This document shows positions 1-8,142 of a stretch of 37,985 nt of DNA, in pieces. Every line of letters starts with the position of its first letter. Position 1 is the stretch's first letter. The position numbers and the translations under genes are program-made. The notes beneath the pieces were generated by a model that saw only the letters and a list, made by a program, of their open reading frames with translations, did no database searches and was not told the DNA's origin. Source of the stretch: Halobacteriovoraceae bacterium (GTDB lineage: Bacteria; Bdellovibrionota; Bacteriovoracia; Bacteriovoracales; Bacteriovoracaceae); contig JACKAK010000015.1 of assembly GCA_020635115.1 (NCBI GenBank), positions 1 to 37,985 of the forward strand, given 5' to 3'.

Positions 1-328
1 CAGATTCTGCCTCTCTAACAAAAAAGTTGAAGTTAATAGTGATTTTAATGACTTCATAAACACTTAATCTATGTATTTTTGTTTTGGACTTTTTTCAAAC
101 GCGAAATAAATGATTTAATCTTAATGCGAATAAGTATATACAATTTTTTATACTAATTTTCATTGATTAAAAGATTCTCAAGTCCCATTTTAGAAGTAAG
201 GGATTTAAAATTGGCTTTTGATTATCAATTAATTTTTGTCAATTTTAACCAAAACTATTTCTCATTCTGTTTATTAATAATATTCGGACAAACGATCAAT
301 CTGCAAATGAAATTCATATGCAATTAGG
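1..328. other. intergenic, no gene seen
   Basis: Very AT-rich stretch before the first gene. No open frame of credible length was found on either strand. A 9-base inverted repeat (TTAAAATTG at 205-213, CAATTTTAA at 240-248, 26-base loop) is present, but in such AT-rich DNA it may be chance. The minus-strand gene that starts at 1246 ends at 329, so part of this region may be its 3' trailer. Confidence 0.5.
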
Positions 329-1246
329 CTAAAGTTCTAGATCATCACGCCATTTTGGATGGTGAAAGTGCAGACGGTGATCACAACTCTCACTGACAAC
401 AGAATCTGTGAAATGGATTTTACCAATTTTTTGAAAGAAGTTTTTCCCTTTAACTTTTTTACCACTCACTGAAATGTCAAACTCTAAACCATTTGGACGA
501 TTTTCAATATCGAGTTCATCTCTAAAATCAATTGCATCAATAGTCTGTCCTTTCGTTGCTGTAAGAATCATCCTCCAAGGCGTTTTGTAATTGTTTTTTT
601 CTTCAATTGAAGAAACTTCATACAATTGCCTTTCTCCAGGAAACTTATCCGCAATCGCAAAAGATAATGCGACTTTGAGCCCATAAAGCAGTTGAGAGAA
701 CATATCCTTATTCGCTGAAATCTTCGGTGCATTCGACATTGCAACATCGGTATAGTGCTCAGCAAGTGTTCCTGTTAAATTATCGATGAGAAAAAAATTG
801 GCGGTTTTAATTTTTGATTCTTTATCAGAAAAAGATTGATTGAAAAGCTTTCCGGCCAGTGCAAATCCTCTATATGTTCCTCTTTCAGTGTTAGATAAAG
901 TTGTCGATGCTCTGGCAATAATTGGAATATTTGTACCCCTTTTAAATAAACCTCCATAGGGATTTTCCTCAGTAATCTTCCAGCTTCCCCTCAAACATAT
1001 TCCATTAGGATGGGCAATCTTATCAAAATACGGTAGGAGATCCATTTGGTTATTTATAGTTCTTGTTGCTGATTGTTTAATTTTACTTCTAAAAAATTTA
1101 AAGAGTCCCTCGGAATCAACTTTGTAATGAGGTAGAGGGTATGGATCACTGGTAATTATTTGCCATATCTCGTTAAAGTTACTCCCTTCATAGAGAACTT
1201 CTGAATGAACATTTAGGGAAAGTAACAAAAAAAGAATATATTTCAT
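329..1246 (-). CDS. periplasmic catalase-fold (y4iL-like) protein
   Basis: 305 residues. The start at 1246 is preferred over an in-frame start at 1285 because AAAGGA lies 6-7 bases upstream and because translation then begins directly with a signal peptide (MKYILFLLLSLNVHS, cleavage probably after HS). The mature part has the hallmarks of catalase-superfamily proteins of the y4iL-like type: GSWKITEENPYGG, then IIARAS, ERGTYRGFALAGKLF, TANFFLID and a C-terminal HRLHFHHPKW. Classical catalases of this fold bind heme and break down peroxide; whether this branch does so is not established here. Neighbours are unrelated. A periplasmic heme or peroxide role is inference. The family call rests on recalled motif similarity, not a search. 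Confidence 0.72.
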   Translation of the reverse strand: MKYILFLLLSLNVHSEVLYEGSNFNEIWQIITSDPYPLPHYKVDSEGLFKFFRSKIKQSATRTINNQMDLLPYFDKIAHPNGICLRGSWKITEENPYGGLFKRGTNIPIIARASTTLSNTERGTYRGFALAGKLFNQSFSDKESKIKTANFFLIDNLTGTLAEHYTDVAMSNAPKISANKDMFSQLLYGLKVALSFAIADKFPGERQLYEVSSIEEKNNYKTPWRMILTATKGQTIDAIDFRDELDIENRPNGLEFDISVSGKKVKGKNFFQKIGKIHFTDSVVSESCDHRLHFHHPKWRDDLEL

Positions 1247-1443
1247 AGACAATCCTTTGTTGAAAAAGATGGACCTAGCTTGCATGAAAAATCAAAATTC
1301 GTCATGTTAAATTATCTTGCTTTTTACGACTTAAAATATTCAAAGAGTGAATGTTGAGTCAATCTTATATTAGACAAAAGCTATCCAATATAGAAAAGTT
1401 TAAAATTTTTCCAGTATCTTCTTTCAATCAGAGTCATTTGCAT

Positions 1444-1449
1444 TATAAT
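1444..1449 (+). promoter_or_regulatory. -10 box of a probable leaderless promoter
   Basis: Perfect TATAAT ending 6 bases before the ATG at 1456, with a weak -35 (TTTCAA, 1422-1427) 16 bases upstream. Transcription would start at or next to the A of the start codon. No Shine-Dalgarno sequence precedes that ATG, which fits a leaderless mRNA. Confidence 0.45.
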
Positions 1450-1455
1450 GTTTTC

Positions 1456-2526
1456 ATGAAAAGAATATGTCCAAATTTCAAAATGATCTCTTTTGTAATC
1501 TTCCTCTTAAATTCTCAAGTATTGTTTTCAATCGATGTAACAAAGTGGGAAGGCCCTTTAACTGGTCCACCGGCCCAAGAGAACAAATCTGTCGTGTTTA
1601 TTTCACAAAGTTTTAAAAATAAAGGGATCTCTAGACTTTTTAACTCTTTTGAAAGGGCCGTGCAAGTTATTGGCTGGAAATATTTATCCTATGACGGGGA
1701 AGATAATTCCCAAAAAATAAAAAAAATTCTAAGTGACCTTGTACTAACAAATTTCGATGGTATTGTGATTGGAGGTTTGTCCGTCTCGCATTATTTACCT
1801 GAAATTCAAAAACTTAAAGATAGCGGAAAAATGATAGTGGGTTGGCATGCAAGTCGGAATCCTGGTGTAGAAGCACCTTTATTTTTAAATATTAGTAGTT
1901 ACAATAAAGAAGTCGCACAAGTTGCCGTAAATTATCTTGTCACTAGTACTCAAAATGCAGGCCCACAAAATGTTGGAATAATACTTTTCAATGATGATCG
2001 TTTTGATGTCGCCAATGAGAAAACTCAAGAGATGTTAGCGGTCCTAAAGAACTGTCAGTACTGTAAAATTCTCGAAGTCGTAAATATGAATATTTCACAT
2101 GCTCCTCAGTTGATGGGAAGTAAAATAGACGAATTGAATAAAAAATATGGCAAAAAATGGACCCATTCATTGGGAATTAACGACAACTATTTTAATTCAA
2201 CACATTTTTCAAAAAAACGGCCTGACTTAATTAATATCTCGGCCGGAGATGGTTCAAGTGATGCATTAGAAAGAATCAGGTGGGGCAATTCAAATCAGAA
2301 GGCCTCAGTTGCAGAACCATTAGATTTTCAAGCATGGCAAATTGTCGATGAACTAAATAGAGCATTTGCAGGTCAGGGGCCAAGTTTGGTTGTAGCTTCT
2401 CCTATACTTATTACAAAAGAGTCTTTTAATGATAACAAACTATCATCTCCATCTATGACAATTGTCCACCAAAATGTCTTTATAAATTTATGGCATCCTT
2501 CAAGTTTGAAAAAATTTATAAAATAG
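1456..2526 (+). CDS. orphan periplasmic substrate-binding protein (type 1 fold)
   Basis: 356 residues from the ATG at 1456. The frame is open further up to 1351, but the earlier start would put about 35 polar residues before the signal peptide, and the TATAAT box sits just before 1456. A hydrophobic export signal (residues about 10-25, ISFVIFLLNSQVLFS) is followed by a type 1 periplasmic binding fold: VVFISQSF at the first strand, FDGIVIGGL, GWHASRNPG, NVGIILFNDDRFD, and near the end SVAEPLDFQAWQIVDELNRA as in ribose/LuxP-like sugar- or signal-binding proteins. No permease or ATPase for import lies next to it, so it may be a sensor partner rather than a transport subunit (inference). It ends 2 bases before the convergent ung gene. 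The ligand is unknown. Confidence 0.78.
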   Translation: MKRICPNFKMISFVIFLLNSQVLFSIDVTKWEGPLTGPPAQENKSVVFISQSFKNKGISRLFNSFERAVQVIGWKYLSYDGEDNSQKIKKILSDLVLTNFDGIVIGGLSVSHYLPEIQKLKDSGKMIVGWHASRNPGVEAPLFLNISSYNKEVAQVAVNYLVTSTQNAGPQNVGIILFNDDRFDVANEKTQEMLAVLKNCQYCKILEVVNMNISHAPQLMGSKIDELNKKYGKKWTHSLGINDNYFNSTHFSKKRPDLINISAGDGSSDALERIRWGNSNQKASVAEPLDFQAWQIVDELNRAFAGQGPSLVVASPILITKESFNDNKLSSPSMTIVHQNVFINLWHPSSLKKFIK

Positions 2527-2528
2527 GT

Positions 2529-3218
2529 TTATTGTAAATTCTGTGGGAGAGACCAATTAATTGGAGCAATACCTTTTGAAATGAGATAATCATTTGCTTT
2601 AGAAAAATGCTTGCATCCAAAAAAACCTCGGTAAGATGATAGGGGAGATGGATGTGGTGCCCTTAAGACATAATGTTTATTTTCATCTACAATAGAGGCC
2701 TTCTTTTGTGCAGGTGTTCCCCATAGTAAAAAGACTAGATTTTCTCTCTCATCATTTAAAACTTGTATGACTTTATCTGTAAATAATTCCCAACCTCTTC
2801 CTTTGTGAGATGCTGCTTTTGCTTTTTCTACAGTCAGGACATTATTAAGTAAAAGTACGCCTTGTCTGGCCCAGTTCAATAGAAAACCATGAGTAACAGG
2901 TCGAACTCCTAAATCACTTGATAGCTCTTGATAAATATTAACGAGAGAAGGTGGAACTTTAATGCCAGGTCTAACAGAAAAACACATCCCATGTGCTTGT
3001 CCTGGCCCATGATAAGGATCTTGTCCGATGATGACGACTTTAACTTTTTCGAATGGAGTTTCATTAAATGCGCTAAAGATTTCCTGGCCATGTGGATATA
3101 TTGTTTTATTTTGTTTTAGTTCAGATGCCAAAAAATCTTTAAGGCCAACCATATAGTCTTTTTGAAATTCTTTACCAATGACAGATTTCCAAGATTCATC
3201 AATCTTAATTTTATCCAT
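2529..3218 (-). CDS. ung: uracil-DNA glycosylase, family 1
   Basis: 229 residues, the same length as the E. coli enzyme. The start at 3218 is chosen over 3239 because GGAG lies 8 bases upstream. It removes uracil from DNA as the first step of base excision repair, in the cytoplasm. The water-activating motif GQDPYHG carries Asp67, and the DNA-intercalating loop HPSPLSSYRGFFGC carries His189. The uracil-specificity stretch LLLNNVLTV is also present. No inactivating change is seen. It lies 58 bases downstream of the ABC-2 exporter genes on the same strand and may share their transcript, without an obvious functional link. Confidence 0.97.
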   Translation of the reverse strand: MDKIKIDESWKSVIGKEFQKDYMVGLKDFLASELKQNKTIYPHGQEIFSAFNETPFEKVKVVIIGQDPYHGPGQAHGMCFSVRPGIKVPPSLVNIYQELSSDLGVRPVTHGFLLNWARQGVLLLNNVLTVEKAKAASHKGRGWELFTDKVIQVLNDERENLVFLLWGTPAQKKASIVDENKHYVLRAPHPSPLSSYRGFFGCKHFSKANDYLISKGIAPINWSLPQNLQ

Positions 3219-3276
3219 GATTTTAACTCCGATGATCAAAAATAGACTATTGCAAAAAGGACGTCTAGTTCAAATA

Positions 3277-4065
3277 CTAAGAAGAAGCGGATGAGTATTT
3301 TGACAGTGCAAAATTCCAAAGTAAATGGAGGAGAGGATATCCTAGGAGAATAAAAATAAAGGTTATTCCTAGGAATTGCCACCTGTTGTCAAATAAGGCG
3401 TACATCGGAGCAGGGCCAATAAGTAAAAATGGAATAGCAAAAGTAAATATCCTGCGAAAATTTTTCTGATAGACAAAATCTGGCCATCTAGACATTTGTT
3501 GAAATCCCATCCGAAGAAAATTAATCCCATTACCTTCTTTTGTAAAAAACATCATGATGCACAGGAAGAACTCGAGTAGGGCCAGAAGAGAAAAAGAAAT
3601 AAAAAGAAAAAATGGAATGAGTATATATTGTTTCCAAGTAAAATGTAGAAGTCCGCCATAGTGATAGAGTAATCCGATACAGAGGGGTGTATTTACTAAG
3701 GTTGAAGGACGAAATTTTCTAAAAAATGTAATAAAAATATTAGAAATGGGCTTTAATATATCAAAATCCAAATTGCCTTGGCGAATGGAGAGGCCTAGTT
3801 CCCAGAAGTTTTGGGATAGAATAGTCATATGAAAATTATCAAGTAGAAGAATATAAGAAATGAAAAACATCAGTTGAGGGCGACTCCATTGTCCAATATG
3901 ATTGACATGCATATAGATAATTTCGACTGAAGAAATTGTTGCAAGATAAAAAAACAAATCCATGATAATAAGGAGGGCAAAGCTGGTTCGAAAACTTAAT
4001 GCTTCAGTAACACTTGTCGATATAAATTTAGCATATACTGAAAGATACTGTTTTAGAGTGTCCAT
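3277..4065 (-). CDS. ABC-2 type exporter permease, second subunit
   Basis: 262 residues with about six hydrophobic segments and no signal peptide. It matches the COG3694-type permeases that pair with a COG4587-type permease and a COG4586-type ATPase. AGGA about 10 bases upstream supports the start. It follows the first permease by 3 bases and is the last gene of the ATPase-permease-permease set. Two different permease subunits and one ATPase would form an inner-membrane exporter of the ABC-2 class. Substrates of this class in other bacteria are poorly known. The segment LEFFLCIMMFFTKEGNG and the C-terminal helices fit the family. The substrate is unknown. Confidence 0.82.
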   Translation of the reverse strand: MDTLKQYLSVYAKFISTSVTEALSFRTSFALLIIMDLFFYLATISSVEIIYMHVNHIGQWSRPQLMFFISYILLLDNFHMTILSQNFWELGLSIRQGNLDFDILKPISNIFITFFRKFRPSTLVNTPLCIGLLYHYGGLLHFTWKQYILIPFFLFISFSLLALLEFFLCIMMFFTKEGNGINFLRMGFQQMSRWPDFVYQKNFRRIFTFAIPFLLIGPAPMYALFDNRWQFLGITFIFILLGYPLLHLLWNFALSKYSSASS

Positions 4066-4068
4066 AAT

Positions 4069-4869
4069 TTACATTCCTGCGGCCGTGTAGAGCCTTAGTC
4101 CTTTTTTCCAAATATAGACTGAACACAGACATGTAATAATAGTCCATAGAATTAAAATACTTAGGGAGTGAATGATATCAACATTCTTTCCTTGAAAAAT
4201 AAGTGCCGCAAAATAGGCCATATGCGGAAAGGGAGTGTATTCAAGTAACTTAACAGACCATGAAGGGAAAAAATTCAAGGGAATAATACTTCCGGATAAA
4301 AAAATTGTTATATTTGAAAAAAGAACTCTAAGGATCCAGGTTTCATCTAGCCAGAAGGCCATTATGCCTGTGAGAAATTGGACGCTATACCAAAAAAGTG
4401 AAATAATAAAGCAATAGAAATATCCAATGAATAGTGTGTGGAAACTTGGAAGATTAAATTCTAATAAGGTTGTTGCTATAACAATGGTTGTGGTTGCGAT
4501 GAAAAATTGGAGTATTTGAAAAGCAATAAAATTGGCCGTATGAAACTCCCAAAAGTTAAATGGGTAGATGAGATAGGTTGAAATTCTCCCCATCCTAATA
4601 TCTTCAGAAAGATTAAAAGAGGCGTGTCCAAGAGAGAGCAAAGAGACTATTAAAACCCAAAAATGATAAGAAATCATGCTGGAATAATCTAATCCATTAA
4701 TGATTTTTTGGTTTGATTGATAAATCGTTGTCCATAAACTCCATTTCACAAGAAAAAAAATCAATGTTGGACCTAAAAACATAAGTATAAAATTAACTCT
4801 ATACTGCGTGTAATTGAGCCAGGAAACTTTGATTGTTTGAATCCATTTTTCTAATTCTTTAGTGATCAT
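4069..4869 (-). CDS. ABC-2 type exporter permease, first subunit
   Basis: 266 residues, about six membrane segments. It resembles COG4587-type permeases: an N-terminal amphipathic stretch, a long first helix (FILMFLGPTLIFFLVKWSLW), a cytoplasmic loop GRISTYLIYPFNFW and SGSIIPLNFFPSW before the last helices. The start lies inside the end of the ATPase gene (11-base overlap), which indicates translational coupling and fixed stoichiometry. It works with the two neighbouring subunits as an inner-membrane exporter. The transported compound cannot be read from the sequence. Confidence 0.82.
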   Translation of the reverse strand: MITKELEKWIQTIKVSWLNYTQYRVNFILMFLGPTLIFFLVKWSLWTTIYQSNQKIINGLDYSSMISYHFWVLIVSLLSLGHASFNLSEDIRMGRISTYLIYPFNFWEFHTANFIAFQILQFFIATTTIVIATTLLEFNLPSFHTLFIGYFYCFIISLFWYSVQFLTGIMAFWLDETWILRVLFSNITIFLSGSIIPLNFFPSWSVKLLEYTPFPHMAYFAALIFQGKNVDIIHSLSILILWTIITCLCSVYIWKKGLRLYTAAGM

Positions 4870-5857
4870 TCTTATATAAAAGCTCAGGGCGTTTGAGGAT
4901 TTCTTTCATTACTTTTTCAATTGGCAGTTTCTCCGTTTGAAAATCAACAACGTCATAATTGGTTAGAACTTTCGCTGAGATTAGTTTAAGATCATTTTTG
5001 GGTATTTTCAACTCTACTTCAGTGAGATCTGCGTTCCACTCTGGTGAGAAATTATTAAATTCAAATTTGTCTTTAATTTGAGAGGATGAAAAGTGAAATT
5101 TTACAGTTTTTTCATTCCCAAGAATGGTTTCAAATTCTTTAATTTGCCCATCAAAACCCTTTTGTCCGTTAATGATAAGTACTAACCTGGGACAGAGAGC
5201 TTGGACATCTTCCATATAGTGCGAGGTTAGGACAATGGAGCAATTATTTTCTTTATGATATTCCAAAATGAATTTTCGAATATTTTCTTGTGATATCAGA
5301 TCAAGACCAATTGTTGGTTCATCCAAGAAGATAATATTTGGAGAGTGTAAAAGGGATGCCATGAGCTCAAGTTTCATTCTTTCCCCAAGGCTGAGTTTTC
5401 TCACTTGAACGTGCATTAATTTTTGAACACTCAACATTTCAGACATCAGTCCTAATTTTGTTCGAAAAGAGACTTCATCAATTTCATAATATTTTTGCAA
5501 TAATTTAAAAGAATCTAATGCCGGTATATCCCACCATAATTGCGATTTCTGTCCCATTACCAGTGCAATTTGCTGTCTGTATTTTTTGTGACGTTTACTT
5601 GGAATATGTCCAAAGACTGTTAATTCTCCAGAAGTAGGCACGATTATGCCTGTAAACATTTTCATAAGAGTTGTTTTGCCGGCACCATTTGGCCCGAGAA
5701 GTCCTATGATTTCACCACTATGAATATCCAAGTCGAAGTTTTCGACAGCTTGTTTTGTAACGTAATTTCTTTTGAAAAACGAGCTTAGGGCCGCAAATGA
5801 ACCCTCTTTTTTGTTATACGAGGTAAAGCTTTTGGTAAGATTTCTTGCCTTCAGCAT
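4859..5857 (-). CDS. ABC-2 exporter ATP-binding subunit
   Basis: 332 residues. Walker A is GPNGAGKTT, the signature motif is LSLGERMKLELMASLL, Walker B is IIFLDEPTIGLD, and the switch histidine is in LTSHYMEDVQ. The N-terminal extension before the first strand (FTSYNKKEGSFAALSSFFKR) is typical of COG4586-type ATPases, which always go with two ABC-2 permeases as here. The long C-terminal tail (residues about 235-332) is family-typical. The ATG lies 4 bases after the stop of the small secreted protein upstream, with no clear Shine-Dalgarno, suggesting re-initiation. It drives export through the two downstream permeases. Confidence 0.93.
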   Translation of the reverse strand: MLKARNLTKSFTSYNKKEGSFAALSSFFKRNYVTKQAVENFDLDIHSGEIIGLLGPNGAGKTTLMKMFTGIIVPTSGELTVFGHIPSKRHKKYRQQIALVMGQKSQLWWDIPALDSFKLLQKYYEIDEVSFRTKLGLMSEMLSVQKLMHVQVRKLSLGERMKLELMASLLHSPNIIFLDEPTIGLDLISQENIRKFILEYHKENNCSIVLTSHYMEDVQALCPRLVLIINGQKGFDGQIKEFETILGNEKTVKFHFSSSQIKDKFEFNNFSPEWNADLTEVELKIPKNDLKLISAKVLTNYDVVDFQTEKLPIEKVMKEILKRPELLYKNDH

Positions 5858-5861
5858 TATT

Positions 5862-6281
5862 TTAATCTATTTCAGTGCAATTTTTTAATTCGTAGCTTAA
5901 ATTTTCGTAATCAAACTGATCTTCGTTGGCGCCTCTTTCTTCGCTAAACCAACCATGTGCATCTTTTAGATTAATAAAGACTTCAATTTGAACTTCAGTG
6001 TAGTGTCTAAAGTCATTAATGAAACGACTGTGTTTGGCCTGCAAATACTGGTTTGGTTTCAAAGTGACTATGGATTCATTTGGAGCATGTTCAAAATCGT
6101 AAAAAGAAGTGTCTTCATCTTCCCATTTTACACTGACAGTTCTGTCATCTGAATATGTTATAAAAAGATTTTGAACAATTCTGTTCCCACTTTCAAAAAC
6201 AGAACATTCATAGGTAATGCTTTCACTGGCATGAGTTGATAGTGTGAAAAGTAAAAAAAGTAGGGCCATCTGAAATTTCAT
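5862..6281 (-). CDS. small secreted protein, unknown
   Basis: 139 residues. The start at 6281 (AGG about 7 bases upstream) is chosen because it opens directly with a signal peptide (MKFQMALLFLLFTLSTHA, cleavage after HA). The longer frame to 6338 would precede it with a non-signal stretch and overlap the upstream gene. The mature protein is about 120 residues, acidic, with two cysteines (YECSVF near the start, LKNCTEID at the end) that could form a disulfide in the periplasm. I recognise no domain. It sits between the cysteine-cluster gene (31 bases) and the ABC ATPase (4 bases), so it is probably co-transcribed with the exporter and may serve it. Confidence 0.75.
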   Translation of the reverse strand: MKFQMALLFLLFTLSTHASESITYECSVFESGNRIVQNLFITYSDDRTVSVKWEDEDTSFYDFEHAPNESIVTLKPNQYLQAKHSRFINDFRHYTEVQIEVFINLKDAHGWFSEERGANEDQFDYENLSYELKNCTEID

Positions 6282-6312
6282 AAAATACCTATTTGGGCTA
6301 AATATATAAAAA

Positions 6313-6861
6313 TTAATGGTAGGTGTCCATACCATCACGTTCGATTATTTCCTTTATTGCAACTGGAATTGGTAGCTTATTCCAGGACAATTTTAAAGAT
6401 TCCATTAGTTTCTTATTAATATTTTCTTCTTCTGTACTTTCTCGATCTTTTAGAAGAAGTTGGTCTGATTCACATTTGCTCTGATTGTTTGCATTTTTTA
6501 TTTTTGGATTAAAAGCTAGACAACCGTAAGGTTTTACTTTTCTTGAAAGTGAACACCCTTCTTTTCCTGGATTATAAAATGGGCATGTGTATGTTCTACG
6601 TAGTCCTTGAACTTCCTTATCCAACCTGAAATCCAGAATGCTTTGTTCAATTTTTCCAATCAATATTGTTGTTAGAAGGTTGTGCTTTTCTAAATACTCA
6701 ACAATATCAAGTGCTTCTATCGGTGTGATTTGCATTGAATTTGAAAGATAAGTACAACAAACACCTTCACATGAAGAACATGTATATTGTTCCAAATCAT
6801 TGATCTGGGACATTCTATCGATGAGAATTTGGCGTCTGCTCAATCTGTCTAACATCATCAA
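6313..6861 (-). CDS. YkgJ-like cysteine cluster protein
   Basis: 182 residues. It has the CxxCxxxCC-type cluster of the YkgJ/UPF0153 family (CSSCEGVCCTYL, residues about 28-39). Further conserved cysteines follow in CPFYNPGKEGCSLSRKVKP and YGCLAFNP. The family is thought to bind zinc or an iron centre, and its biochemical role is generally unknown. The first ATG of three in a row lies 3 bases after the stop of the upstream gene, so translation is probably coupled. Which of the three ATGs is used cannot be told. The tight pairing with a methyltransferase-like protein suggests the two act on the same substrate (inference). Confidence 0.88.
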   Translation of the reverse strand: MMMLDRLSRRQILIDRMSQINDLEQYTCSSCEGVCCTYLSNSMQITPIEALDIVEYLEKHNLLTTILIGKIEQSILDFRLDKEVQGLRRTYTCPFYNPGKEGCSLSRKVKPYGCLAFNPKIKNANNQSKCESDQLLLKDRESTEEENINKKLMESLKLSWNKLPIPVAIKEIIERDGMDTYH

Positions 6862-7851
6862 CTACACTGTATATAAGTTGCCATCGGCATACTCAATTTG
6901 TAGCGAGGGTTCTATATAGATTTTTCTGATCTGTCCATGTGTATTTTGGAATAAATTTTGGCGGGCAATGATGTAGTGCAAAATGTTGCCTTCAAAGTGT
7001 TTTGCCCCTAAGACTTGACTTACATAAATACTACGTGGAGGAGTTTTAAAATCGATCATATTCGCTTTAGTCCTAAGTGAATAGTCACAGGCATCAGCAA
7101 GCCATATCTTTGTGTTTTCTTCGATTAAAAGCTGCATAGATGTAATTTCAGAAACTTGAAGGAGAGTACTCAGAGGAATGTCCTGGGCCGAAAATGAATC
7201 CATTTTTAGTAAGCTGGAAATAGTTCTCTGATAATGTTCTTCATTTTTTGTCTGATAATGATTTATGTATTGATTATGTCTTGTACCAGAGAGTTCTATT
7301 TTTTCGATTAAGTCTAGATAATTTCCAAAATCGAATTCTAAATTTTCAATAAAATCGCCATGAGATTCAATGATATAAATATGCGTGTTTTTTCGTTGTA
7401 ATACTTGGAATATGATTTTGCGTATCAATTTGTTGTAAGGCAAGTAAAAAAAGTATGCACAAGTAGGAGGAATGGGTTGAGTTTCTAAATCTGCGACAAA
7501 ATAGTTAATATTATCAAGGCCTAGTTCTTTGCATAATTTCTCACCGGCCAAAGCACGTTCTTTAATTGCCTCGATTGGAAAAACCTCTACACCATTCATA
7601 AATAGTATTGAGGCCATTTTAAGTGGAGAAAGACCACTCCCTAGATCAGATAGACTTTTTAGACCATGTGATTTACATGATTTCAAGATTTTTAGGCAAT
7701 CATAGATATTTGTATAGAGTGCTTCATAGTTTATTGAGAAATTTCCAGAGTAGAATTCAATGCTGGATTCTTGGATACTCTTTTCACAGTGCAAATGCGC
7801 TTGGGAAATTTTATGTTCTAACTCTCTGAATTCATATGAATGGTTTTTCAT
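6862..7851 (-). CDS. class I methyltransferase-like protein
   Basis: 329 residues, soluble. Residues about 60-190 look like a Rossmann-type AdoMet-binding domain. Motif I is SLSDLGSGLSPLKMA, the strand-2 acidic residue is in VFPIEAI, FVADLE follows strand 3, and FFYLPYNKLI is at the motif IV position. The C-terminal 130 residues match nothing I recognise. The start at 7851 has no good Shine-Dalgarno sequence, so it is less certain than the frame. First gene of a minus-strand run that continues through the cysteine-cluster protein, the secreted protein and the ABC-2 exporter. The methylated substrate is unknown, and activity is not proven because motif I is not canonical GxGxG. Confidence 0.65.
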   Translation of the reverse strand: MKNHSYEFRELEHKISQAHLHCEKSIQESSIEFYSGNFSINYEALYTNIYDCLKILKSCKSHGLKSLSDLGSGLSPLKMASILFMNGVEVFPIEAIKERALAGEKLCKELGLDNINYFVADLETQPIPPTCAYFFYLPYNKLIRKIIFQVLQRKNTHIYIIESHGDFIENLEFDFGNYLDLIEKIELSGTRHNQYINHYQTKNEEHYQRTISSLLKMDSFSAQDIPLSTLLQVSEITSMQLLIEENTKIWLADACDYSLRTKANMIDFKTPPRSIYVSQVLGAKHFEGNILHYIIARQNLFQNTHGQIRKIYIEPSLQIEYADGNLYTV

Positions 7852-8142
7852 CGTGGTTTCATTTTTTTATTTCGCAAAAAGTCAATTTTTAGGTACTTGA
7901 AACAGTAATACATAAAGCATCCTTGGCCTAAGTTTGGCCAGATAGACATCTAATAAAACTCATTTTTTATTTTATCCAAACTAAATTTTGACTAATTCGA
8001 TGCCAAATATTAGTTGCGATTTTCTCATTAATTGTATGAAGTGCAAAATTTTCAACTATTTAAAATGATAGTCTTTACTCACTTTGTTCAAGAATCTGTT
8101 TTAATAGTCCGAAGTTCAAAAAAATTAGGAGAAGTGGCACGT

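Noticed and set aside
205..248. 9-base inverted repeat in the first intergenic region
   Set aside because: Arms are nearly pure A-T and the loop is 26 bases, so it is expected by chance in such DNA.
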